DNA from: Lichenicola sp964247755
GTDB taxonomy: Bacteria; Pseudomonadota; Alphaproteobacteria; Acetobacterales; Acetobacteraceae
Reading direction: 5' to 3'
DNA: 64,000 nucleotides
Assembly: GCA_964247755.1 (NCBI GenBank)
Contig: CAXTVX010000008.1
Location: forward strand, 15,043 to 79,042
This document shows, in pieces, positions 34,712-43,358 of this stretch (position 1 is the first letter of the stretch; each line of letters begins with the position of its first letter). The translations under genes and the position numbers were made by a program. A model generated the notes under the pieces. That model was not told the origin of the DNA. It saw only the letters and a program-made list of their open reading frames with translations, and made no database searches.

Positions 34712-35878
34712 ATGACCGCAGCGATCATCGTCGGCGCCGGCCGCGGGCGCCGCATGGGCGGACCGATCCCCAAGCAGTACCGGATGCTGGACAACATCCC
34801 GATCATCCGCCACACGCTGCTCGCCTTCCTGCGCCATCCCGGGATCGGGCAGGTGCAGTCGGTGATCCATCCCGCCGACCTGGATCTCTACACCGCGGCG
34901 ACCTCGGACCTGTCGCTGCCGCCGCCGATCATCGGCGGCAACACGCGGCAGGAATCTGTCCGCTTCGGGCTGGAAAGCCTGGCGGGCGATCCGCCGGACA
35001 AGGTGATCATCCACGACGCGGTCAGGCCCTTCGTCGAGCAGGAGACGATCAGCGCGGTGATCGCCGCACTCGATCGCGGGCCCGCCGTGGTGACCGGCCT
35101 CAGCGTTCCGGACACGCTGAAGCGCTGCACCGACGGATACATCGGCGAGACCGTCGACCGCACCAACACTTGGCGCGCGCAGACGCCGCAGGGCTTCGCC
35201 TTCGGCGACCTGCTCCGGGCGCACGAGCAGGTGCACTACAGCAACCCGACGCATGCCGACCTCACCGACGACTCCATGGTGATCGAGAAGTACGGCCTGA
35301 AGGTCGCCATGATCGAGGGCACGGAGGACAACTTCAAGATCACCACCGAGCGCGACCTGGTCCGCGCCGAGACCATCCTGCAGCGCGGGCGGCAGGAGAA
35401 CCATGTCGGCTGGGGCTTCGACTTCAGCACCTTCGCGCCGGGCGACCAGGTCGTCATGTGCGGCATCCCGATCGCGCACAGCCAGTCGATCGCCCGCGAC
35501 TCCAACACCGACGTTCCGCTCAACGCGGTCACCGACGCCCTGCTCGGCACGGTGGGCCAGGCGGACGGCAACACGCATTTCCAGCCCGACAAGCCCAGCT
35601 TTCGCGGCAAGAGCTCGGACTTCTTCGTCCGGCAGGCGGTGTCGCTGGTGGCCATGCGCGGCGGCCGCATCATGCACCTCGACCTGACCATCCTCGCCGC
35701 CTCGCCGCCGATCGGCGCCCATCACGACGACATGACGGCGCGGCTGTCGGCGCTGCTGTCGATCGAGCCCAGGCGGATCAGCATCAAGCAGGTTCCCAGC
35801 TACCAGGATGGCTATTTCGGGCGCGGCGACGGGATCGGCGCGCAGTGCCTGGTCACCAGCCAGTTCCCGAGCCTGTAG
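34712..35878 (+). CDS. Diverged IspD-IspF fusion (MEP cytidylyltransferase-like plus degenerate IspF)
   Basis: A 388-residue fusion. The IspD half keeps G-A-G-R-G-R-R-M (8-15), PKQY (20-23), HDAVRP, AQTPQGF and DNFKITTERDL, so CTP-dependent cytidylyl transfer looks possible. The IspF half (from about 230) keeps D237 of GFDxH but has Ser239 for the first metal histidine, Asn271 for the second, Asp for the substrate His of HSDGD, and KQVPSY for the KATTTE nucleotide loop. It cannot be an ordinary IspF. It is the last gene of the PTS operon, so it is probably a specialised paralogue acting on the PTS product. The start is set by the conserved N-terminus; a TTG lies 27 bases upstream. Confidence 0.85.
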   Translation: MTAAIIVGAGRGRRMGGPIPKQYRMLDNIPIIRHTLLAFLRHPGIGQVQSVIHPADLDLYTAATSDLSLPPPIIGGNTRQESVRFGLESLAGDPPDKVIIHDAVRPFVEQETISAVIAALDRGPAVVTGLSVPDTLKRCTDGYIGETVDRTNTWRAQTPQGFAFGDLLRAHEQVHYSNPTHADLTDDSMVIEKYGLKVAMIEGTEDNFKITTERDLVRAETILQRGRQENHVGWGFDFSTFAPGDQVVMCGIPIAHSQSIARDSNTDVPLNAVTDALLGTVGQADGNTHFQPDKPSFRGKSSDFFVRQAVSLVAMRGGRIMHLDLTILAASPPIGAHHDDMTARLSALLSIEPRRISIKQVPSYQDGYFGRGDGIGAQCLVTSQFPSL

Positions 35879-35997
35879 GCATCCCGGGCGGGTCACTCGG
35901 TGGCTGATGCCGCGGCAGCCGGGCGTCCCTGCCCTTCCGAACGCCGGGGATCGGCAGCGCAGGCGCCGGTGGCGTTGCCGATGAGGCCTGCCTGACG

Positions 35998-36885
35998 ATG
36001 CACGTGTTCCTTCCGGGCTGCCGGTCCGATCGGGAGTCCTTGCGCGGGCGCCGTCTCCTGGTGACGACGTGGCTGCTTGCGGCGGCCTGGCTGACGGCGA
36101 TCCAGCAGGTGGCCGATGCCAGTCCGCTGCCGGCCGTGCCGGTCATCACACGGGTGGTCGATCCCGGCGCGGCGGATGGCGGGACCGGGCGGATGCTGTA
36201 CCTGTCGCCGGCCCACCCCCGCGCAACGCTGGTGATGCTCCCGGGCGGTATCGGCAGGATCGGCATCCGGCCCGACGGCTCCCTTGCGCACGGCGACAAC
36301 TTCGTCGTCCGCACCCGCCTGTCCTGGACCACGCGTGGATATGCCGTGCTGATCCCCGACGCCGCGGGCGGGGTCGACCTGCGCGGTTCGCGATCCACGC
36401 CATCCTACGGCGCCGTGGTCGAGCGGATGGTGCGATATGCCCGACGGCTGGCGCCCGTTCCGGTCGTGCTTCTCGGAACCAGCCAAGGCACCATCGCCGC
36501 CACCAACGGTGCGGCGTCGAGCGCGCCGGACGCCGGTCCGACGGGTCTCGCCGCGCTGGTGCTGACGGAAACGGTGTCGAGGGGCGGTCGCCTGAGCGCG
36601 GAGACCGTGTTCGACGCCCATCCCAACGCGGTCCGCGTGCCGACCCTGATCGTCGCCAACGAGGACGACGCCTGCGACGTCGCCCCGCCACAGGCAGCAG
36701 GACGGATCGCCGCCGCCTTCACCGCCGCGCCGCGGGTCGACGTGGCGAAGGTCAGCGGCGGCGGTCGGTCCGACCGGCCCTGCGGATCGCGCAGTCCGCA
36801 CGGCTATGACGGGATCGAGAACCGGGTGATCGACCTGATCGACACGTGGCTCACGGCCCAGCTGCCGATGCGCGGCGCGCGATGA
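35998..36885 (+). CDS. Exported alpha/beta hydrolase
   Basis: A 295-residue protein with an N-terminal hydrophobic helix (LLVTTWLLAAAWLTAIQQVADA) that may be a signal peptide or anchor. The hydrolase core follows: YLSPAHPRATLVMLPGG, nucleophile in GTSQGT, and a late HGYDGIE that may supply the histidine. The substrate is unknown. No operon with the IspD-like gene is evident (119-bp gap). Confidence 0.75.
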   Translation: MHVFLPGCRSDRESLRGRRLLVTTWLLAAAWLTAIQQVADASPLPAVPVITRVVDPGAADGGTGRMLYLSPAHPRATLVMLPGGIGRIGIRPDGSLAHGDNFVVRTRLSWTTRGYAVLIPDAAGGVDLRGSRSTPSYGAVVERMVRYARRLAPVPVVLLGTSQGTIAATNGAASSAPDAGPTGLAALVLTETVSRGGRLSAETVFDAHPNAVRVPTLIVANEDDACDVAPPQAAGRIAAAFTAAPRVDVAKVSGGGRSDRPCGSRSPHGYDGIENRVIDLIDTWLTAQLPMRGAR

Positions 36886-36965
36886 CCGTGAGCGACGGCA
36901 GCGTCTTGCGTCCGTCGTCGAGCCGCAGCATTCGTGGCGTCCGGTCGGAAGCGGAAGGTCGAGGG

Positions 36966-37316
36966 ATGCGCGTTTCCTGGATCCCGCTGTTGATCCTCGC
37001 CTCGGTGACGGGATGCAGCCTTGGCACGGGGATCGTGCTGGTGGGCCCGAACCTCTACGTGCTGGCGGAGCAGCGGGCGCCGGTGCTGGGCGGCGGCTTC
37101 GAGGCGCACAAGGCGGTGCTGACCGAGGCGGACGGGTTCTGCCGGCGGCAGGGCACTGTGGCCCAGATCCTGGACCTTCGTCCGGATGGCGATCCGTTCA
37201 CGCCGTACTATCCCACCGCCTTCGATGCCACGTTCCGCTGCCTGCCGAGCGCGGCGCCGGCAGCGACGGCGTCGGGCAGCAGGATTGGCGGTCCCGGAGG
37301 AGCTTCCGGTTCCTGA
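36966..37316 (+). CDS. Small lipoprotein
   Basis: A 116-residue predicted lipoprotein: MRVSWIPLLILASVTGC with lipobox SVTGC, then a mature domain with two further cysteines (FCRRQG and FRCLP) that could pair. GAGGG precedes the ATG. The tail is Gly/Ser-rich. No domain recognised; the family looks like small envelope lipoproteins of Rhodospirillales. Confidence 0.65.
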   Translation: MRVSWIPLLILASVTGCSLGTGIVLVGPNLYVLAEQRAPVLGGGFEAHKAVLTEADGFCRRQGTVAQILDLRPDGDPFTPYYPTAFDATFRCLPSAAPAATASGSRIGGPGGASGS

Positions 37317-37441
37317 AGGGAGACCGCATGTCCCGGCCGGCTCTCCGGCCGCCGGTGGTGACCTTCGTTCCGCCGCATCGGCAAGATCGTCGGCGACCTC
37401 CGGTGGCCTGGCATAGGGACATGGCGTATCCGGTGCGGCGG

Positions 37442-38254
37442 TCAGAGGGCCTGTCGGATGGTCGGCCGGCCTGCCTCGGCCAGGAAGCGTCGGAGGAGGG
37501 CGTTGAACGGTGCCGGCGCCTCGAAGGGAGGGAAGTGGCCCAGCCCGGGCATCTCGTGCAGCACCGCGCCCCTGATCAGGCCGGCTATCGTCTCGCCGGC
37601 CGAAATTGGCGCGTTCACGTCCGCGCCGCCAACCACTACCAGGGTCGGGCAGGCGATCGAGGGAAGCTGCGCCTGCAGGTCCAGCCCGGCGATCATCTCC
37701 CACATGGAGGCGTGGAACTCCGGGTCCTGCAGCAGGAGGCTCCTGGTCGCGCGGTCGAGCATGTCGGGCCGCCGCTCGCGGAACGCCGGCGTGAACCAGC
37801 GCTGGTTGGACAGCTGCGCGATCTTCGCCATGCCCTCGGTGCGCGCCACCCGCGCGCGTTCGCGCAACGCGTCGCGGACCGGCTCGGGAAACGTGCACAG
37901 GGTGGTGACGAGGGACAGCGAGCAGACGAGGTCGGGACGTTGCAGCGCCACCACCTGGGCGATCATGCCGCCGACCGACATTCCCACCAGGTGGACGGGG
38001 CCTGCATCCAGATGGGCGAGAACGGCTTCGACGTGTCGTGCCAGCAGGTCGAAGCTGGGCGGCGCGTCCAGCTGTCCGGACAGGCCGTGGTTCGGCATGT
38101 CGAGGGCGATGACGTCGTGATCGCGCCCGAACTCCTCGAACTGCGCGCCCCACCACGTCAGGTCCAGCCCGACCGGATGCAGCAGCACGACGGGGCGGCC
38201 ACCCCTCGGGCCGGTCCGCACGAAGTTGATGTCGGACGTTCCGCGGAGTGCCAT
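37442..38254 (-). CDS. Alpha/beta hydrolase (3-oxoadipate enol-lactonase-like)
   Basis: A 270-residue cytosolic hydrolase. VVLLHPVGLDLTWW forms the oxyanion loop, GMSVGGMIAQ holds the nucleophile serine, GGADVNAP the acid region, and MPGLGHFPPFEAP the catalytic histidine. PcaD/BioH-like enzymes share this plan; the exact substrate is unknown. It is divergent from a TetR-type gene, with a palindrome between them, so it is probably that regulator's target. Confidence 0.85.
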   Translation of the reverse strand: MALRGTSDINFVRTGPRGGRPVVLLHPVGLDLTWWGAQFEEFGRDHDVIALDMPNHGLSGQLDAPPSFDLLARHVEAVLAHLDAGPVHLVGMSVGGMIAQVVALQRPDLVCSLSLVTTLCTFPEPVRDALRERARVARTEGMAKIAQLSNQRWFTPAFRERRPDMLDRATRSLLLQDPEFHASMWEMIAGLDLQAQLPSIACPTLVVVGGADVNAPISAGETIAGLIRGAVLHEMPGLGHFPPFEAPAPFNALLRRFLAEAGRPTIRQAL

Positions 38255-38325
38255 CGATATCGATCCTTCGTGACACCCACAGTCGCAGCAGGAGGTTCGG
38301 CACCCTCCCGCAGAACCGGATGTCA

Positions 38326-38350
38326 ATTACGATACATGACGTAGCGTAAT
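38326..38350. promoter_or_regulatory. Candidate TetR operator
   Basis: Near-perfect palindrome: ATTACGATAC, five bases ATGAC, GTAGCGTAAT; nine of ten arm positions pair. It stands 36 bp before the TetR start and 72 bp before the hydrolase start, in an A/T-rich island of the intergenic region, as expected for a site that controls both. Confidence 0.65.
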
Positions 38351-38385
38351 ATATCGCCACTTCAAGATCGCGCGGAGCCTCAACG

Positions 38386-39045
38386 ATGCAGCATCTGCCG
38401 GAGGATCCGGGGACAGGATCCGAGGGCCCGGTCGTCAAGGCTGCGCGTCCAGCCGGCCGGCCGCGCAGCGAGGACGCGCGGCGCGCGGTGCTGGACGCCG
38501 CCTATGCGATCCTGGTGGAGACGGGTCTCGCCCGCTTCTCCACCGAGGCCGTCGCGTCGCGCTCCGGGGTGGCGCGGACCACGATCTATCGCTGGTGGCC
38601 CAGCAGGGGGCTGCTCGCGATCGAAAGCTTCCTCGACGCGTTCAGGCCGCAACTCGCCTACGTCCGCACCGATGACGTCGCCGCGGATTTCAGGCTGCTG
38701 ATCGACTCGCTGGCGCGGGCGCTGGGCGGACCGGCGGGCAGGGTCGCCGCCTCGGTCATCGCGCAGGCGCAGAGCGAGCCGGCGATCCGCCAGATGTTCC
38801 TGGAGGCGTTCTCGGAGCCGCTGCGTCAGGAAAGCGCGCGGCTCCTGAAGCGCGGCATCGAGCACGGCGCGTTTCGTGCCGACCTCGACGTGCCGGTGGT
38901 TCTCGATGCCGCGGTCGGTGCGATCTACCTGCGCCTCCTGTTCGGCCAGCCCCTCGATGCCGCCTGGTCGAGCGCGCTGTCCGACACCGTGCTGCGGGGC
39001 TGCCTGGCCGGGCAGCCCAGGCCGGCGCGGCAGCCAGCGGCGTGA
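38386..39045 (+). CDS. TetR/AcrR-family repressor
   Basis: A 219-residue regulator. The N-terminal HTH reads LVETGLARFSTEAVASRSGVARTTIYRWW. The C-terminal ligand domain resembles the TetR_C_11/16-type (RVAASVIAQAQSEPAIRQMF). It would repress itself and the divergent hydrolase through the palindrome in between. The ligand is unknown. Confidence 0.9.
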   Translation: MQHLPEDPGTGSEGPVVKAARPAGRPRSEDARRAVLDAAYAILVETGLARFSTEAVASRSGVARTTIYRWWPSRGLLAIESFLDAFRPQLAYVRTDDVAADFRLLIDSLARALGGPAGRVAASVIAQAQSEPAIRQMFLEAFSEPLRQESARLLKRGIEHGAFRADLDVPVVLDAAVGAIYLRLLFGQPLDAAWSSALSDTVLRGCLAGQPRPARQPAA

Positions 39046-39240
39046 CCGTCCCCGCATCCTGACCGGCCCGTCGCGCTTCGGCCGCGTCGCTGCCGCGGAC
39101 ACGGCTGGCGGATGGCGGATGGCGGCAGCCCATCCTGCCGCAGGTGCGCGCACCGCCACGGATCGCGGCCCCGACAGCCGCTTCGGGCGGACACGCCGTC
39201 GTTGGCTGGCCGGTTCCTGGCGACGCCCCATATGGCTCCC

Positions 39241-40383
39241 ATGGATCGCAGCTTCCCCCTGACCCGCGCCGATGGGCTCGCCCGTCTTTCCGAGTTCGCC
39301 GCCAGCATGGGCAGTGCCTATGCCGGCGGCCGCAACACCGATCGCGGACCGGACGAGGAAGCGACCACCTCGGCGCTGTCGCCCTACCTGCGCCGCCGGC
39401 TGCTGCTGGAGCGCGAGGCGGCGGCGGCGGCGCTGGGCGCGCATGGACCCGATGCAGCCGAGCGGTTCGTGCACGAGGTGTTCTGGCGCAGCTACTTCAA
39501 GGGCCATCTGGAAACACGGCCGGCGCTATGGACCGACTACGGACGCCTGGTCGCGGAGGGCCGGGCGCGGATGGCGACCAGCTCCGGGTTGCGCCGCGCG
39601 GTCGAGGACGCGACGGCGGGACGCACCGGCATCGACGGGTTCGACGACTGGGCTTGCGAGCTCGCGGAAACCGGCTGGCTGCACAACCACGCCCGCATGT
39701 GGTTCGCCTCGATCTGGATCTTCACCCTGCGGCTGCCCTGGGCGCTGGGTGCCGACCTGTTCATGCGCCGGCTGATCGATGGCGATCCGGCCAGCAACAC
39801 GCTGTCCTGGCGCTGGGTGGCCGGTCTGCACACGCGCGGCAAGCCATATGCGGCGCGCGCCGAGAACATCCGGCGCTACACCGACGGCCGGTACGATCCG
39901 GTCGGGCTGGTGGAGAACCCGACGGCGCTGCAGGAGGAGACGACTGTGGGCATGCAGCCGCTGCCGCCGCCGGACGCGGCGCCGCAGGGCGACGTGGCGC
40001 TGCTGCTGCACGGGGACGACCTGAACCCGGAAACGCTGCCACTGGGCCAGGCGCGGGTGCGCCGGGCCGGCGGACTGCTCGCCCATCCGGAGGGCGCCTC
40101 GGCGCGGGTCGTGGCCGCCAACCAGGAGGCGATGACGGACGCGCTGGCGCGAGCGGAGGCGCATTTCGGCTGTCCCGCCGGGCTGGCGACGGAGGGCTGG
40201 GCGGAGGATCTTCCGGTACTGGCGGCCTGGGCGCCGGTCGGTCCGTCCGCCTCGGCGCTGCCGCCCTGCCTGCGCCTCCGCCGCAGCTGGGACAGCCTGA
40301 GCTGGCCGCATGCCGGCCGCGGCTTCTTCCAGATGAAGTCGGCGATCCCGGAGATCCTGAGGGCGGAGGGTCTGCCGGGCTGA
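39241..40383 (+). CDS. Photolyase/cryptochrome FAD-domain protein with C-terminal alpha/beta-like extension
   Basis: A 380-residue protein. Residues about 10-240 match the helical FAD-binding domain of photolyases: LSPYLRRRLL, then WRSYFKGHLE, TGWLHNHARMWFASIW, and WRWVAGLHTRGKPYAAR. The N-terminal antenna domain is missing, while residues about 255-370 (DVALLLHGDDLNPETLP and on) look like a Rossmann-type alpha/beta unit moved to the C-terminus. It may repair DNA or sense blue light. A neighbouring in-frame ATG (39232) is an alternative start. Confidence 0.82.
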   Translation: MDRSFPLTRADGLARLSEFAASMGSAYAGGRNTDRGPDEEATTSALSPYLRRRLLLEREAAAAALGAHGPDAAERFVHEVFWRSYFKGHLETRPALWTDYGRLVAEGRARMATSSGLRRAVEDATAGRTGIDGFDDWACELAETGWLHNHARMWFASIWIFTLRLPWALGADLFMRRLIDGDPASNTLSWRWVAGLHTRGKPYAARAENIRRYTDGRYDPVGLVENPTALQEETTVGMQPLPPPDAAPQGDVALLLHGDDLNPETLPLGQARVRRAGGLLAHPEGASARVVAANQEAMTDALARAEAHFGCPAGLATEGWAEDLPVLAAWAPVGPSASALPPCLRLRRSWDSLSWPHAGRGFFQMKSAIPEILRAEGLPG

Positions 40384-40439
40384 AGCAGCGAAGGCGCCTC
40401 ACCGTCTCATCGTTCGGCCCGGCCGGGGTGGGAGGCAGC

Positions 40440-41720
40440 TCAGTCCAGCACCGACAGCGCCTGGGTCAGGTCGGCCACCAGGTCGTCCGCGTTCTCGAGC
40501 CCGATGCTGAGCCGGATCAGCCCGTCGGTGACGCCGATGCGGGCGCGCAGCTCGGCCGGCACGCCGGAATGGGTAGTCGAGGCGGGATGGCAGGCGAGCG
40601 ACTCGGTCCCGCCCAGGCTGACCGCCAGCTTGAACAGCCTGAGCCGGTTCAGCACCCGGAACGCGTCCGCCTGCCCGCCGGCGATCTCGATGCCGAAGGT
40701 CGAGCCCGGGCCGGTGCACTGCGCGGCGTAGATCCGGCGCACCGTCTCGGACCCGCGCTCCGCGCCGAGCGCGTGCACTGCGACCACCTTCGGGTGCACG
40801 TCCATGGCGCGGATCACGGCGTCGCAGTGGCTGGCGGAGGCGTGCACGCGGATCGCCAGGGTTTCCAGCGACCGGCCGACCATCCAGCAGGAATGCGGGT
40901 CGAGCTGGGTGCCGATCGCGCTGCGCAGCAGGCGGATCGGCCGCAGCAGCGCCTGGGCGCCGGCCACCATGCCGCCGATCAGGTCGCTGTGGCCGCCGAT
41001 GTACTTGGTCAGCGACGCCACCACCAGGTCGGCGCCGTGGCGCAGCGGCTGCTGGAACACCGGGCTCAGCATGGTGTTGTCGCACAGCACCAGCGGACGC
41101 AGCCCGGTCGCCTCGCCCACCCGGTCCGACGCCGCCCGCACCGCGGCAATGTCGACCAGCGTGTTCAACGGGTTGGACGGCGTCTCGATCATGATCAGGC
41201 TGAGGCGGCCGAGCCGGCCGGCGGCGAGGGCGGCGGCGTGGATGGCTTCGGGGTCACCGCCGTCGGGGAAGCCGTGCGCGGTGATGCCGAGGTTGGCCAG
41301 GGTGCGGGCCAGCAGCGTCTCGGTGCCGCCGTAGAGCGGCTGGCTGTGCAGGATGACGTCGCCGGGTCGCGCGGTGGCCAGGATCGCGGTGGTGATCGCG
41401 GCCATGCCGGAGCTGAACGCCAGCGCCGCCTCGGCTGCCTCGTAGATCGCCAGCCGGTCCTCGATGATCTCGCTGTTGGGGTGGTTGAACCGGGAATAGA
41501 CCAGCCCTGCCCCACCGTCCGGCACCGGCTTGCGTCCGGCGACCACGTCGAAGAAGTCGCGCCCCTCCTCGGCCGAGCCGAACACGAAGGTCGAGGTCAG
41601 GAACACCGGCGGCTTGACCGAGCCCTCCGACAGCGACGGGTCGTAGCCGTAGCCGAGCATCAGCGTTTCCGGCGCCAGCACGCGGTCGCCGATCGTCCTG
41701 TCGTGGCTGTTGTCCCCCAT
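40440..41720 (-). CDS. Cys/Met-metabolism PLP enzyme (cystathionine gamma-synthase/lyase family)
   Basis: A 426-residue fold-type I PLP enzyme. YSRFNHPNSEIIEDRLA, the FSSGMAAI cofactor loop, IETPSNPLNTLVDI, and SLTKYIGGHSD with the Schiff-base lysine are all present, as is the late SLGGTESLACHPASTTH. Likely reactions are gamma-elimination or replacement on cystathionine, methionine or O-acyl-homoserine; the sequence alone does not separate these. GAGGGG precedes the ATG. The divergent amino-acid permease could import its substrate. Confidence 0.9.
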   Translation of the reverse strand: MGDNSHDRTIGDRVLAPETLMLGYGYDPSLSEGSVKPPVFLTSTFVFGSAEEGRDFFDVVAGRKPVPDGGAGLVYSRFNHPNSEIIEDRLAIYEAAEAALAFSSGMAAITTAILATARPGDVILHSQPLYGGTETLLARTLANLGITAHGFPDGGDPEAIHAAALAAGRLGRLSLIMIETPSNPLNTLVDIAAVRAASDRVGEATGLRPLVLCDNTMLSPVFQQPLRHGADLVVASLTKYIGGHSDLIGGMVAGAQALLRPIRLLRSAIGTQLDPHSCWMVGRSLETLAIRVHASASHCDAVIRAMDVHPKVVAVHALGAERGSETVRRIYAAQCTGPGSTFGIEIAGGQADAFRVLNRLRLFKLAVSLGGTESLACHPASTTHSGVPAELRARIGVTDGLIRLSIGLENADDLVADLTQALSVLD

Positions 41721-41864
41721 CACCCGTCCCCTCGTGCGCGTCCCGGTCTGATGGCACGATGCGCCGGTCCGTCGCGCGATGCACGCCAAAGCGACCGGAG
41801 GGCGCCGTTGCCACCGCGGGCGAAACGTGTTGCGCCGCCACCGGAGGGCGTGCAGCCTCGGCCG

Positions 41865-43193
41865 ATGACCAACCAGGTGCAGCGCGACGCCGTCCTGCGC
41901 CGGCACATCGGCCCGCTGGCGCTGGCGGCCGCGGTGGTGAACGGCGTGGTCGGCGCCGGCATCTTCACCCTGCCCGCCGCCATGGCGCAGGCGGCCGGTG
42001 CGCGTGCCCCACTCGCCTTCCTGCTGTGCGCGGCTGCGATGAGCGCGGTGGTGCTGTGCTTCGCCGAGGCGGGCAGCCGGCTGCCGACCAGCGGCGGCGT
42101 CTACGGCACGGTGACGGCAGCACTCGGCCCGATGGCCGGCTTCGTGTGCGGGATGCTGACCTGGATGGCCAGCGTGCTGGCCTGCGGCGGCATCGCCGGC
42201 GCCCTGGCCGGCACGGTCGGCACCGTGGTGCCGGCGCTGGCGTCGGGACCGGGCCGGGCGGCGGTGATCCTGTCGTCGATCGGTGCCATCGCCGCGATCA
42301 ACCTGCGCGGCGTGCGGCAGGCGGCCTGGATGGTCTCCGCCATCACGGCCGTCAAGCTGGTGCCGCTGCTGCTGTTCGTGGCGGTGGGTGCTGCGGCCCT
42401 GGCGGCGGGCGGCGTGCCGCGCCCGCCGCCGCTGCCGGTGACGCACGGGGCTGGGCTGGCGGATGCGGTGATCCTGGGGATCTTCGCGTTCAGCGGCATG
42501 GAAACGCCGCTCGCCGCCAGCGGCGAGGTTGCCGACGGCCATCGCGCCGTGCCGCGGGCGGTGTTCGGGGCGATGGGGTTCGTGCTGGTGCTGTATGTCG
42601 GCATCCAGCTGGTGTCGCAGCGCCTGCTGGGCCTGCGGCTGATCGGCCAGCCGGCGCCGCTCGCCGCCGCGGCGTCGCTGGCCGGGCCGCTGGCGCGGGC
42701 GGTGCTGGTGGCGGGGGCCGGCCTGTCCATGCTGGGCTGGATGGGCAGCGACATCCTGGGAGCGCCGCGCATCCTGTTCGCCTTCGCCCGGGACGGGCTG
42801 CTGCCGCGCATCCTGGGCCGCGCCGGCCCGCGCAGCCATGCGCCGGACGTCGCCATCCTGGTCCACGCTGCGGTCGCAGCCGGGCTGGCGTTGTCGGGAA
42901 GCTTCACCGGCCTGATCGTGGCCTCCACGCTCAACACCGCCGGGCTGTACTTCCTCGCCTGCGGCGCGGCCTGGGTGCTGCACCGGCGCGATACCCGCAC
43001 CCTCGGCGAGCCGGTGAGCTTCCGGCTGCTGCCGGCGGCCTCGCTGTGCGGCATGACGGCGATGCTGCTGCTGGCCTGCGTGGCGCCGCGCGACGAGCTG
43101 CTAGGGCTCGTCGCCGTGATCGTCGCCAGCGTCGTGCTCTATGCGGCGATGCGCCGAATCATCCCCGTCGGACGCCAGGCTCGCCTATCCTGA
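41865..43193 (+). CDS. APC-family amino acid permease
   Basis: A 442-residue membrane transporter with about 12 helices. VNGVVGAGIFTLPAAMAQAAG is the classic APC start, SRLPTSGGVYGTV lies in the third helix region, and FAFSGMETPLAASGEV in the sixth-seventh. It exchanges or symports amino acids or amines. It is divergent from the PLP lyase (144 bp between starts), suggesting joint use. Confidence 0.9.
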   Translation: MTNQVQRDAVLRRHIGPLALAAAVVNGVVGAGIFTLPAAMAQAAGARAPLAFLLCAAAMSAVVLCFAEAGSRLPTSGGVYGTVTAALGPMAGFVCGMLTWMASVLACGGIAGALAGTVGTVVPALASGPGRAAVILSSIGAIAAINLRGVRQAAWMVSAITAVKLVPLLLFVAVGAAALAAGGVPRPPPLPVTHGAGLADAVILGIFAFSGMETPLAASGEVADGHRAVPRAVFGAMGFVLVLYVGIQLVSQRLLGLRLIGQPAPLAAAASLAGPLARAVLVAGAGLSMLGWMGSDILGAPRILFAFARDGLLPRILGRAGPRSHAPDVAILVHAAVAAGLALSGSFTGLIVASTLNTAGLYFLACGAAWVLHRRDTRTLGEPVSFRLLPAASLCGMTAMLLLACVAPRDELLGLVAVIVASVVLYAAMRRIIPVGRQARLS

Positions 43194-43358
43194 CCGCCAG
43201 GCTTGCGCGAGCGGCGTTGCGATCGACCCCAGGGTGCTGCGGGATGACCGGAGCCGGCCCGTTGCCGGCGGCGGCTGCGGACCGGCAGGGACGGATGGCC
43301 GGGATCGGCTGCATCGCCGGACGACGCGACGTCGCTTGCAGCCGCCGTGCCGGATGCG

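Noticed and set aside
36804..38438. Other very long antisense frames throughout the window
   Set aside because: They are Arg/Ala/Pro-rich shadows of real genes, without domains, ribosome sites or plausible composition.
39144..43193. A plus-strand frame of about 1,350 codons across 39144-43193
   Set aside because: It runs antisense to or out of frame with well-supported genes for most of its length; only its 3' part (the APC permease) is real. Long spurious frames are expected at this GC content.
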